A DNA stretch of 33,114 bases from Candidatus Fermentibacterota bacterium (lineage in GTDB: Bacteria > Fermentibacterota > Fermentibacteria > Fermentibacterales > JCC-6), in NCBI GenBank assembly GCA_030609965.1, contig JAUWSQ010000028.1, positions 1 through 33,114 on the forward strand, given 5' to 3'. The notes beneath the pieces were generated by a model. It was not told the DNA's origin. It saw only the letters and a program-made list of their open reading frames with translations, and ran no database searches. Position 1 is the stretch's first letter, and each line of letters starts with the position of its first letter. Shown in pieces: positions 16,055-22,726 of the stretch. The translations under genes were made by a program, and so were the position numbers.

Positions 16055-16325
16055 GCCGGCCGTACATTTCTGCTGGACAAGCCTCACAAGGTGCAATCTG
16101 CAGCCAGCTCAGATCAGGTTGATCTGTATCGCCCGCCAGACATCGCTTACCGCTGCTACCTTCCGGTTCTGACGGGGTTCACAAGCTGACGCCGCACAGG
16201 TCCTGATCATCAACACTACTTACATAAATACAGACTCGCTGCGCTTTGCCGCACAGATGTTTCAGCCCCGCTGTAGCGGATTGCGGGTACAGGGCACCGC
16301 TAGCTCCCCGCCTAGCACAGCCGGC
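16055..16325 (-). ncRNA. ffs: large bacterial SRP RNA (with Alu domain)
   Basis: Scaffold of the signal recognition particle, about 271 nt. Read on the minus strand, the 5' Alu domain has GTGCTAGGCGGGGAGCTAGC and TGCCCTGTACCCGCAATCCG, matching the B. subtilis scRNA. The middle has GTAAGTAGTGTTGA. The S domain has the conserved loop GTCAGAACCGGAAGGTAGCA, with helices GATCAGG/CCTGATC and CTGT/ACAG around it. The 5' end GCCGGCTGTGC pairs with GTACGGCCGGC at the 3' end over 11 bp, which sets the boundaries. It lies 25 nt before dnaX, a frequent arrangement. Confidence 0.95.
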
Positions 16326-16331
16326 AGTTTG

Positions 16332-16360
16332 AATATACAAACGCACGGGAAACTAGTACA
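16332..16360 (-). promoter_or_regulatory. SRP RNA promoter abutting a MITE
   Basis: TATATT (16337-16332) is a good -10 box; the RNA 5' end predicted from base pairing (16325) is 7 nt downstream. At the 17-nt spacing the -35 hexamer is TGTACT (16360-16355), a poor match, and it is made of the terminal bases of the MITE-like element. Confidence 0.5.
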
Positions 16361-16516
16361 CTGTCAGGCATTATCTGTCGTGCCCTGCTCGCTCTTTGAT
16401 ACCCCTGCGGCGTTACGGATTCAGTTACATAGCGCTACTATGCGCCTTCATCCGCGCCTTGCAGGAACACCAAATAACTTCGCAATCTCCCGACAACTAA
16501 TACCTGACAGTGTACT
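16355..16516. mobile_element. MITE-like element, 162 bp with 26-bp terminal inverted repeats
   Basis: Ends are 16355-16380 and 16491-16516. The outer 14 bp (AGTACACTGTCAGG) are perfectly inverted, and 23 of 26 positions match overall. The interior of about 110 bp has no meaningful open frame. No clear target-site duplication is visible, and no transposase is in the window, so it would be mobilised in trans. It fills most of the space between the PP2C-like gene and the SRP RNA gene. Confidence 0.7.
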
Positions 16517-16558
16517 GGAGAAGAGGGATGGTTATGTTCCTGGGACTACACGCATATC

Positions 16559-17341
16559 TTAATCCAGAGGCATCACAACTTCACTTTCAGATGCTGAATC
16601 AGCCTTGATAAGAGAATCCTTCTCCCCGCTGCCCAGGCACAGTGTGAGAAGAGCTGCAGCAACTGAAAATATCAAGATGAGTATACACACCAGGTGCTTT
16701 CTTCCAGGCAGGCTCATCCTTCTGGAATTGGTACACAATCTAACCGCTGCAGCAGACCCGCCTTTCTTTCTGAACCTTATCCGTGTCTCACTGATCATCT
16801 CGGAAAGACAGAAAGATAAGGGTTTGGAGCAACGTGACGAGTGCTTCCTGGCTGCTGCGGATCCCATGAGCTTTCGGAGGCCGCTGGTCAGCAGAATGAT
16901 CGACTGGCCTGGTTTCAGCACCAGGTGGCTTATTCCCGTGCCTTCGATATCCACGACAGAACCCCTGCCGTCCGTATCAACTCCAGACAGGAAGATCTGA
17001 CAGGTTCCCTTGCTGTAAACCCATACTTCATTTCCCAGAGCAGCTGCTGCTGCCAGGGACAATGAATCAGACGCACCCTCCCTGGCGAATGCATTGATTT
17101 CGTCAATAGCTTCCATGAATACATTCTCCACCCCGTAAGCAACACCTTCCGCGAAAGAATCCCTGACAATCGCAACTGCCTTCTCAGCAAAACAGGAATC
17201 CGGTGAATTGTTCTCAGCAACGGAAGCAGCTCCTGCAATTGCTGATGAACCTTGAAATCCGTCGGCAACCGATTCCATTCTGGATATCAACCTGCCGGGC
17301 TGGTTCATCCACGAAATTTCAATACGGTTTCCGGTCTGCAA
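16559..17341 (-). CDS. PP2C-like protein, probably inactive, membrane-anchored
   Basis: 260-aa protein with the outline of a PPM/PP2C phosphatase. VADGFQGSS (about residues 25-33) sits where VADGMGGH is expected. SLSLAAAAALGNEVWVYSKG then follows as in A..GDSRAYL. Finally PGQSIILLTSGLRKLM appears where LxTDGLxxxL is expected. Glycines and at least one metal-binding Asp (TDG to TSG, GDS to GNE) are changed, so catalysis is doubtful. A basic stretch precedes a single C-terminal helix (LVCILILIFSVAAALLTLCLG), with about 20 residues beyond. TTG start with AGGTG upstream. Last gene after tRNA-Ala in a mixed transcript. Confidence 0.6.
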   Translation of the reverse strand: MQTGNRIEISWMNQPGRLISRMESVADGFQGSSAIAGAASVAENNSPDSCFAEKAVAIVRDSFAEGVAYGVENVFMEAIDEINAFAREGASDSLSLAAAAALGNEVWVYSKGTCQIFLSGVDTDGRGSVVDIEGTGISHLVLKPGQSIILLTSGLRKLMGSAAARKHSSRCSKPLSFCLSEMISETRIRFRKKGGSAAAVRLCTNSRRMSLPGRKHLVCILILIFSVAAALLTLCLGSGEKDSLIKADSASESEVVMPLD

Positions 17342-17372
17342 GTATCACCTGCTTTCGGAAAATTGAGATGCC

Positions 17373-17448
17373 TGGTGGAGATGAGCGGGATCGAACCGCC
17401 GACCTCTGCCTTGCGAAGGCAGCGCTCTTCCAACTGAGCTACATCCCC
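17373..17448 (-). tRNA. tRNA-Ala (anticodon CGC)
   Basis: 76-nt cloverleaf with an encoded CCA end. Acceptor GGGGATG/CATCTCC contains the alanine identity pair G3-U70. The anticodon stem CTGCC/GGCAG encloses loop TTCGCAA, and the T arm has GGTTCGATCC. It reads GCG codons. It lies 58 nt downstream of the acidic TPR gene and 31 nt upstream of the PP2C-like gene, so it is probably processed from their shared transcript. Confidence 0.97.
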
Positions 17449-17506
17449 ACTTCAATTCTGCATTAACTTTCTACTGACAGTCAGGTTTGAACTGCTTCAG
17501 CAGGAT

Positions 17507-19249
17507 TTACTCGATGAGGTACACCTTTCCAAAACCGGTTATCTCAGTATAACCATCGGGAGATCCGGTATTGGAAAGCTGTATTTCAGGATCGGTTGCT
17601 GTAATGGATGAAGTTCTTACGTAAAAGACACGGTTGTTGCCCCCAAGGAGGACGACTCGAAAAGGATGATCGGTCAGGAATATCACTTTTTCACGAATTT
17701 CCCCTTTGATCACATAGAGAGAATCGTTCTCCGGGATATCCAAAAGTTCTGTACTTAAAGTTCCCGTATGAAAAGCAACCGCATCTTTGCGGATAACCAT
17801 ATTCTCGTTAAGTTCTACTATCAGAGGTTCTTGAGAACCACAGTTGAGAAGAAATGTTCCAACACCAGAAAGTTCAATTGTGTCATCGCCGGATAACTCA
17901 GCCTTCATTGATTTTTCATAGATTGTAAGCATGGCTGACTTTACATGAGCAATTCCAGATTTCAAGTGAACGGTAAGAAGTCCCGATTCGCGTGACCATG
18001 GATCAATGGATATATCAGCATCCTGCTTCAGTATGGCTGCAATTACATCCTTCTCTTCTTCGGTTTCCTCTTCCACGGGTTCCTCAGCTTCCGGCTCAGC
18101 CGCCTCTTCCACGGGTTCCTCAGCTTCCGGCTCAGCCGCCTCTTCCTCGGGCTCCTCAGCTTCCGGCTCAGCCGCCTCTTCCTCAGGCTCCTCAGCTTCC
18201 GGTTCGGCTTCCTCTTCCTCAGGCTCCTCAACCTCCGGTTCAGCCGCTTCTTCCTCAGGCTCCTCAACTTCCGGTTCGGCTTCCTCTTCCTCAGGCTCCT
18301 CAGCCTCCGGTGTGTTGAAAATGGCCTCCAGTGTTCTCCCTGAATGGAAAGAGAAGGGCTCCGCTTCAGCCTTTTCTGCCGGAGCTTCAGCCTCTTCCAC
18401 AGGCTCCTCAGTTTCCGGTTCGGCTTCCTCTTCCACAAACTCTTCGGGTTCCTCAGCCTCCGGCTCGAGCTTCGTTACTTCCTCCTCCGCAATGGACGCG
18501 CCGAATATCTCATCGAGGCTTTTTACAGCCTGCTTCTCCATCGCTTCGGCATCAAGCTTATCTTCGGAATCTTCCGAATCAGTAAATGCTGACTGCAGAG
18601 TCTCGGCGGTGGATACACCAATATTCTCAAGCAGTTCTGAAGCATCATTTTCTTCCTCTGCGGAATCACCTGATAACCCGATATTCTTCAGGAGTCTTTC
18701 CACACTTGCCTCTTCGTCATTTTCGGAATCAGCAAATAATCCATCAGATGGGACATCGGGGAATACCTGCATTCCATCTTTGAATTCGTCCTCTTCATCT
18801 TCACTGATTATTGTTCCGGGGCTATCATCCTGGTTGGCATTGAAAATATCTGCCAGGTTGACCCAGGAATCCTTGGTTCTGCTTTCAATTCTCTTTATAG
18901 CAACACCGGCATCGTGGTGATCAGGTTCATCATCAAGTACTACAGTGTAATTATCCTTAGCCAGCTGGTACTCTCCAAGTTCTTCAAGAACCTGAGCAAG
19001 TTTGAAGTTATTGCTGATGTTTCCTTCATCGAGTGTTAGAAGTACTTCAAGCTGTGACCTTGCTTCAGACCACAATTCCATGCTCATGCATGTATCAGCT
19101 AGAATACTCCTTGCCCTGGGTCTTGTTGCAATCAGGGAGATCGCCTTCTGCAGCAGTTCCCTGGCCTGCTCCGGAGAATCCTTGGCCAGATATGCTTCGG
19201 CATCTATACACAGAGTATTATAAGTTTCGCCAGTAAATGTTTCAGACAT
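17507..19249 (-). CDS. TPR / acidic-repeat / AIM24-like protein
   Basis: 580-aa cytoplasmic protein of unknown function. Start ATG 19249 has GGGAGG 3-4 bases upstream. Residues 1 to about 125 are TPR helices (ARELLQKAISLI, ARSQLEVLLTLDEGN, YQLAKDNYTVVL). Residues of about 130-420 are very acidic, with a perfect 12-residue repeat (EEPEEEAAEPEA) in about six copies. The last 155 residues form a beta-rich domain whose LSGVGTFLLNCG, EPLIVELNENMVIRKDAVAF and GFGKVYLIE recall the AIM24 (TIGR00266) fold. No signal peptide. Sits between two tRNA genes behind one promoter. Confidence 0.7.
   Translation of the reverse strand: MSETFTGETYNTLCIDAEAYLAKDSPEQARELLQKAISLIATRPRARSILADTCMSMELWSEARSQLEVLLTLDEGNISNNFKLAQVLEELGEYQLAKDNYTVVLDDEPDHHDAGVAIKRIESRTKDSWVNLADIFNANQDDSPGTIISEDEEDEFKDGMQVFPDVPSDGLFADSENDEEASVERLLKNIGLSGDSAEEENDASELLENIGVSTAETLQSAFTDSEDSEDKLDAEAMEKQAVKSLDEIFGASIAEEEVTKLEPEAEEPEEFVEEEAEPETEEPVEEAEAPAEKAEAEPFSFHSGRTLEAIFNTPEAEEPEEEEAEPEVEEPEEEAAEPEVEEPEEEEAEPEAEEPEEEAAEPEAEEPEEEAAEPEAEEPVEEAAEPEAEEPVEEETEEEKDVIAAILKQDADISIDPWSRESGLLTVHLKSGIAHVKSAMLTIYEKSMKAELSGDDTIELSGVGTFLLNCGSQEPLIVELNENMVIRKDAVAFHTGTLSTELLDIPENDSLYVIKGEIREKVIFLTDHPFRVVLLGGNNRVFYVRTSSITATDPEIQLSNTGSPDGYTEITGFGKVYLIE
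18070..18308 (-). repeat. 36-bp coding tandem repeat (about 6.6 copies)
   Basis: Period of 36 bp starting at 18070, 18106, 18142, 18178, 18214, 18250 and 18286 (partial). It encodes a 12-residue acidic unit. The first two copies are almost identical at DNA level, later ones diverge at synonymous and Glu/Val positions, as expected from slippage or unequal crossing over inside a gene. Confidence 0.9.
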
Positions 19250-19331
19250 ATTTCCTCCCTGATGAAGCACTGAATTCGCTTTCATAGCGCATCTGCGAAA
19301 TCAGTAACTCAACTGATCCCTGAACAGCTGT

Positions 19332-19352
19332 CTGGCCGGTTTTGCCAGCCAG
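19332..19352 (-). other. hairpin just after tRNA-Ser
   Basis: On the minus strand CTGGCTGG, loop CAAAA, CCGGCCAG form an 8-bp stem with one G-U pair, 2 nt after the tRNA CCA end. No U-tract follows, so it is more likely a tRNA 3' processing or pausing structure than a terminator. The acidic TPR gene begins about 80 nt further on. Confidence 0.45.
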
Positions 19353-19354
19353 TG

Positions 19355-19447
19355 TGGCGGAGAGAGAGGGATTCGAACCCTCGAGAACGAATACACGCCC
19401 TACACGGTTTCCAACCGTGCTCCTTCGACCAGCTCGGACATCTCTCC
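19355..19447 (-). tRNA. tRNA-Ser (anticodon GGA)
   Basis: 93-nt class II tRNA with encoded CCA. Acceptor GGAGAGA/TCTCTCC plus G73, anticodon stem CACGG/CCGTG around loop TTGGAAA, a long variable arm, and T arm GAGGGTTCGAATCCCTC. It reads UCC and UCU. First element of the transcript that also carries the TPR/AIM24-like gene, tRNA-Ala and the PP2C-like gene. Confidence 0.97.
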
Positions 19448-19516
19448 GCATAGACACTAAACTGCAAGATACATCAATAGTACAAATATAAGATGTTGGT
19501 CATCCTTGCATGCTAA

Positions 19517-19545
19517 TTGATAGACAATATTGGAAAAAGTGTCAA
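19517..19545 (-). promoter_or_regulatory. sigma70-type promoter for the tRNA-Ser transcript
   Basis: TTGACA (19545-19540, consensus) and TATCAA (19522-19517) are separated by 17 bases on the minus strand. Transcription would start near 19510, about 63 nt before the mature tRNA-Ser. No other strong promoter is visible in the following 2.2 kb of the unit. Confidence 0.7.
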
Positions 19546-19565
19546 CTTGCACACATTTTGCAGCC

Positions 19566-19603
19566 GGGGTCATGCCTCATACTAAGATTCGAGACCTGAC
19601 CCC
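19566..19603. repeat. short REP-like palindrome overlapping a gene end
   Basis: GGGGTCA (19566-19572) is inverted at 19597-19603, and the next positions pair in part, giving 11 of 13 matches. The 38-bp element starts with GGGGTC like the one at 141-215. It overlaps the end of the DUF3795 coding region and supplies its last six residues and TAG stop. Confidence 0.6.
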
Positions 19604-19929
19604 AATTTTTCAAGGTTCTGTTTTGCGACTGGAATCAGTTCAAACATATCATTCAGGTCTATGCATGGAAACTCCGCGCAGTCAGCGCAGGTATTTATGC
19701 TCTTCTCCTCTGCACAGAGACGAATGGAACACTCGTAACAATGTGAGAAATGAATACCTTCCCTTGATTTGCAACCCATGCAGTTTATATCATCGGGACT
19801 GATGTCCGTATTGTATATTTTCGACCACTCCTGCGCGATCTTCTCTTTATGATATTCATATCCGCTGATAGTTGCCAGATAGGCTGGACATGCAGCACAG
19901 TTCAATCCGCAATAAGCCAGCCGAGGCAT
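19582..19929 (-). CDS. DUF3795 cysteine-rich protein
   Basis: 115-aa protein with many paired Cys: YCGLNCAACPAY at the N-terminus, CMGCKSREG, CYECSIRLC, and CADCAEFPC. This spacing is typical of DUF3795 proteins, probably metal-binding and of unknown function. I choose ATG 19929 (MPRLAYCGLNC), which has GGGGAA 4 bases upstream and follows the maf stop immediately; an ATG at 19941 lacks a site. The last residues GSGLES and the stop are encoded by a REP-like palindrome, so the original C-terminus may have been altered. Confidence 0.88.
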   Translation of the reverse strand: MPRLAYCGLNCAACPAYLATISGYEYHKEKIAQEWSKIYNTDISPDDINCMGCKSREGIHFSHCYECSIRLCAEEKSINTCADCAEFPCIDLNDMFELIPVAKQNLEKLGSGLES

Positions 19930-19930
19930 A

Positions 19931-20521
19931 TCATTCCCCATTCAGAAGCCTTTCCCTTAATTCATGAACGAATCTGGAAACAGGTAAACCCATTACGTTG
20001 AAATAACATCCTTCAATCCGTTCCACAAGTAAACTCCCATACCCCTGTATACCGTACGCACCCGCCTTATCAAATGGTTCTCCGGTGGTAATATAAGCCT
20101 TAATCTCAGCAGCTCCCAGGTTTCTGAATAAGACCCTGGTCTCCTCGACGAACCACACATCGATTCCCCTTTCCGGCCAAAGGATACAAACTCCGCCGAA
20201 TACCGAGTGCCATTCCCCGGACAGCCTGCCAAGCATGTCCGTAGCCTGATCTTCATCATGAGGTTTCCCAAGTAGTTCATCACCCAGAGCAACCATGGTA
20301 TCCGCACCCAGCACAGGATCACCGGTGATGGAGGAGAGTATATTTTCCGCTTTCTTTCTTGCCCAGTACTGAACGATAGAACCAGGTGATCCTTCCATCC
20401 GTGTTTCTCTTACATTTCCGGGGATCTGTACAAACGGAATACCAGCCATTTCAAGAATGGCCCTCCTTCTAGGAGATTTGCTGGCAAGCACAAGGGGAGA
20501 TCCGGCAGGATACCACCACAT
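19931..20521 (-). CDS. maf: Maf family nucleotide pyrophosphatase
   Basis: Hydrolyses dTTP/UTP or modified nucleoside triphosphates; linked to septum inhibition when overproduced. The 196-aa product has LASKSPRRRAILEMAG near the N-terminus, ARKKAENI, VLGADTMVALGDELLGKP, and DKAGAYGIQGYGSLLVERIEGCYFNVMGLPV, all family signatures. ATG start, 1 base after the dtd stop. Cytoplasmic, co-transcribed with dtd. Confidence 0.96.
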   Translation of the reverse strand: MWWYPAGSPLVLASKSPRRRAILEMAGIPFVQIPGNVRETRMEGSPGSIVQYWARKKAENILSSITGDPVLGADTMVALGDELLGKPHDEDQATDMLGRLSGEWHSVFGGVCILWPERGIDVWFVEETRVLFRNLGAAEIKAYITTGEPFDKAGAYGIQGYGSLLVERIEGCYFNVMGLPVSRFVHELRERLLNGE

Positions 20522-20522
20522 T

Positions 20523-20978
20523 CTAACATAGCCGTTCGGATGGGGAATCTATCATGATGGTGACCGGTCCATCATTTACAAGATCAATTTTCATCATTGC
20601 TCCGAATAATCCCGATCGAACCTTCAGGCCCGAGTGGGATACTATCTCCAGGAAGAGATCATAGAGCAGCTCAGCATTTTCAGGCAGAGCAGCATTCATG
20701 AAACTTGGTCGTCTTCCCTTTCGGGAATCGGCATGCAGGGTGAACTGACTTACGATCAGGATATCTCCGCCAATATCACTCAACGATAGATTCATGCTGT
20801 TGTTCAAATCCGGAAATATCCTGAGGCCGGTTATTTTCTTCGACATCCATTCAAGATCCTCTTCGGTATCCGATCTGCCAAAGCTTACGAGAGCGAGTAA
20901 TCCGGGTCCTATTTCACCTGCGATACTGCCCTGTGTTGAAACGGATGCCCTGGAAACCCGCTGCAGCAGAGTTTTCAA
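20523..20978 (-). CDS. dtd: D-aminoacyl-tRNA deacylase
   Basis: Cleaves D-amino acids (and glycine from tRNA-Ala) off mischarged tRNAs. The 151-aa product carries both catalytic signatures, SQFTLHADSRKGRRPSF and NDGPVTIMIDS, plus the N-terminal LLQRVSRASVS and ITGLRIFPD. Length is typical. The start codon is TTG and overlaps the preceding stop as TTGA. Followed by maf with a 1-base gap. Confidence 0.97.
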   Translation of the reverse strand: MKTLLQRVSRASVSTQGSIAGEIGPGLLALVSFGRSDTEEDLEWMSKKITGLRIFPDLNNSMNLSLSDIGGDILIVSQFTLHADSRKGRRPSFMNAALPENAELLYDLFLEIVSHSGLKVRSGLFGAMMKIDLVNDGPVTIMIDSPSERLC

Positions 20979-21472
20979 GGACTGCTTTCTGCATCATCAT
21001 CCGGCTTATTGAGCTCCTCATTGATAGAACCCGGAATACCAGCCGCTATAGCTACAACTGTTCCGGCGATACTGCCAAGAGCGACCGGCAGACCTGCAAG
21101 CTGAAGGTACCTTCCCAGTCTCAGGTGTCTCACGGATCTTGTCCTGTATGCTGCCAGACGTAAAATAGATCCTGAGGTAAACAGCACCATGCCAGCCCAG
21201 CGGAGAATCCACGGCGGCCCGTATGTGGTTAACTCCAGAAGAAAGCTGTCGATTGCACTGACAAGCAGAACAGCATAAAAAACAGTATAGGGGAGGCTCG
21301 CAGAGCCCCCCCTGTACTTCGATTCAGCCGCACTCCAGAAGAGGTAAAGCAACACGGTTGCTCCGCATATCTGGAATCCCCTTGAATGCAAAGGCAATGC
21401 TCCCGGATCAATTATGCCCAGTAACCACAGCACACCTATAAGAGCCAGTACCGCTATCGACCTGAAAACCAT
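20975..21472 (-). CDS. small integral membrane protein, unknown function
   Basis: 165-aa protein with about five hydrophobic segments (IAVLALIGVLWLLGII, ICGATVLLYLFWS, FYAVLLVSAIDSFLLEL, WAGMVLFTSGSILRLA, VALGSIAGTVVAIAAGI) and a polar acidic tail. The stretch LFTSGSILRLAAYRT followed by GRYLQLAGLPVALG has the layout of ICMT-like methyltransferases (G..R.....LG.Y.R..G.P.......) but the conserved RHPxY is missing, so I do not assign it. Six bases after the lipoprotein stop, and coupled to dtd. Confidence 0.7.
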   Translation of the reverse strand: MVFRSIAVLALIGVLWLLGIIDPGALPLHSRGFQICGATVLLYLFWSAAESKYRGGSASLPYTVFYAVLLVSAIDSFLLELTTYGPPWILRWAGMVLFTSGSILRLAAYRTRSVRHLRLGRYLQLAGLPVALGSIAGTVVAIAAGIPGSINEELNKPDDDAESSP

Positions 21473-21478
21473 GAGACT

Positions 21479-22705
21479 TTACAGAACCCCCGACCAGTCA
21501 TCCTCACCGGGAGTACCGCCCAGCCCGTTATTGTTACCATCAAACAGGTTCCCATACTCATCTGCAACATTGCATGAAATGAACAATGTAACCGTCCCTG
21601 TAGCAATACGCTGAAGCAGGCAGTTAACTGCACCCGGATCCGCACCGGTTTCGAATACTATGGGAATGGATCCGATATCATCAGTTACCTGAATGTTGGC
21701 GGCGATGAACGTTGCATCATCCATTACCACATCATCACCGGTCAGGCTCTCTTCGAATTCTATACGGACGGAAGTATTTCCGGGTAGCAGGTCCGCCTGA
21801 GACAGAGTCGGCGGTGTACTATGGGTCGTGCCGTCATCTATGATCTGGAAATCCCATACAAGGTCCGGTTCGTCAGGCCAGACGTAACCGTCATTGTTGG
21901 TATCAAGATAGTTACCTGCAGAATCAGTGATCTGAGCGGACAGCCTGACCGTGTATCTGGTTCCGTAGGAAAGATCATTCACAGGTACAGTGACAAGCTC
22001 TGAACCAGTCGCAGAAACCACCTGAAGAGCCACAGAAGATGAATCCGAGGTTCTCACCAGGGTAAAGTTGTTCAGATTAAGCTGCGAAACGTTCATGGGT
22101 CCATTATCAAACAGAACCCTCGGCTGGGGAGTAAGATTGCCTACGTTCCCTGTATTGGGAAAATTGCTGTTAATGCTCGGAGATGTAATATCCCGCATTA
22201 CAGCAGACCCGGTGAAAAATGTTGCCAATCTGTCATCCCATGGCGCGCCATCGTACAGCGCGTTGTGATTTGGATCAAGCTGATTTCCCGGCAAATCCAG
22301 AATACTCCCGGCTGTAACCGTTAGAAGGTACGCCGTATCATCTGAGAATGTTCCGACCAGGACGGCTGTTCTATCCTCGGGATAGTAACTGATACTTTCA
22401 AATTGAACGGACCCTGTTCCCGGGTCAGTTTCAATCATCTCGAATGATGCGGCAGCAATTGTTGAAGGATCGATATCCTTATCAAAAGTCAGTATCACCG
22501 CATCCTGAATACCATTTCTCTCAGGATCCAGGTCGCTGAACTGAAAATTACCAGGTCCGCCGCTTTCTGTTCCGGCAACCTCGATATGCGGATGCTCGTT
22601 TCCGCCTTCCCACTCTACTACAGTATCAGCTTTGAATGGATTGTCCTGCGCGCACCCCAGAAGAAGCAGGAGTAAAACTGCAATCCCTGCTGTTATCCTT
22701 TTCAT
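21479..22705 (-). CDS. lipoprotein with Big_5/SbsA-like Ig domains
   Basis: 408-aa surface lipoprotein. I choose ATG 22705 (MKRITAGIAVLLLLLLGC), with AGAAGG 6 bases upstream; the lipobox LLGC puts the lipidated Cys at 18. After CAQDNPFKADT come repeated beta domains with the Big_5 pattern: AVILTFDKDIDPSTI..F, then AYLLTVTAGSILDLPGNQLD, and SYGTRYTVRLSAQITDSAGNYLD. A third, similar unit ends EYGNLFDGNNNG. Such domains act as stalks or carry adhesion modules. It follows the barrel protein gene by 21 bases. Confidence 0.8.
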   Translation of the reverse strand: MKRITAGIAVLLLLLLGCAQDNPFKADTVVEWEGGNEHPHIEVAGTESGGPGNFQFSDLDPERNGIQDAVILTFDKDIDPSTIAAASFEMIETDPGTGSVQFESISYYPEDRTAVLVGTFSDDTAYLLTVTAGSILDLPGNQLDPNHNALYDGAPWDDRLATFFTGSAVMRDITSPSINSNFPNTGNVGNLTPQPRVLFDNGPMNVSQLNLNNFTLVRTSDSSSVALQVVSATGSELVTVPVNDLSYGTRYTVRLSAQITDSAGNYLDTNNDGYVWPDEPDLVWDFQIIDDGTTHSTPPTLSQADLLPGNTSVRIEFEESLTGDDVVMDDATFIAANIQVTDDIGSIPIVFETGADPGAVNCLLQRIATGTVTLFISCNVADEYGNLFDGNNNGLGGTPGEDDWSGVL

Positions 22706-22726
22706 AGTATATCCTTCTTCCATTAA

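Noticed and set aside
16029..16080. Longer dnaX with a TTG start at 16080
   Set aside because: The added 17 residues overlap the 3' end of the SRP RNA and precede the universal DnaX N-terminus; the TTG at 16029 has GGAGG correctly placed.
16257..16562. Plus-strand 101-codon frame between the PP2C-like gene and dnaX
   Set aside because: It crosses the SRP RNA and the MITE-like element and has no protein-like pattern.
18070..18308. Possible CRISPR array from the 36-bp spacing
   Set aside because: There are no unique spacers; copies are back to back and in frame with coding sequence.
18006..18920. Long Ser-rich frame on the plus strand opposite the acidic protein
   Set aside because: It is the mirror of Glu/Pro/Ala repeat codons on the minus strand; low complexity, no start signal.
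19242..19457. Minus-strand 71-codon frame over tRNA-Ser
   Set aside because: It is a translation of the tRNA gene and its flank.
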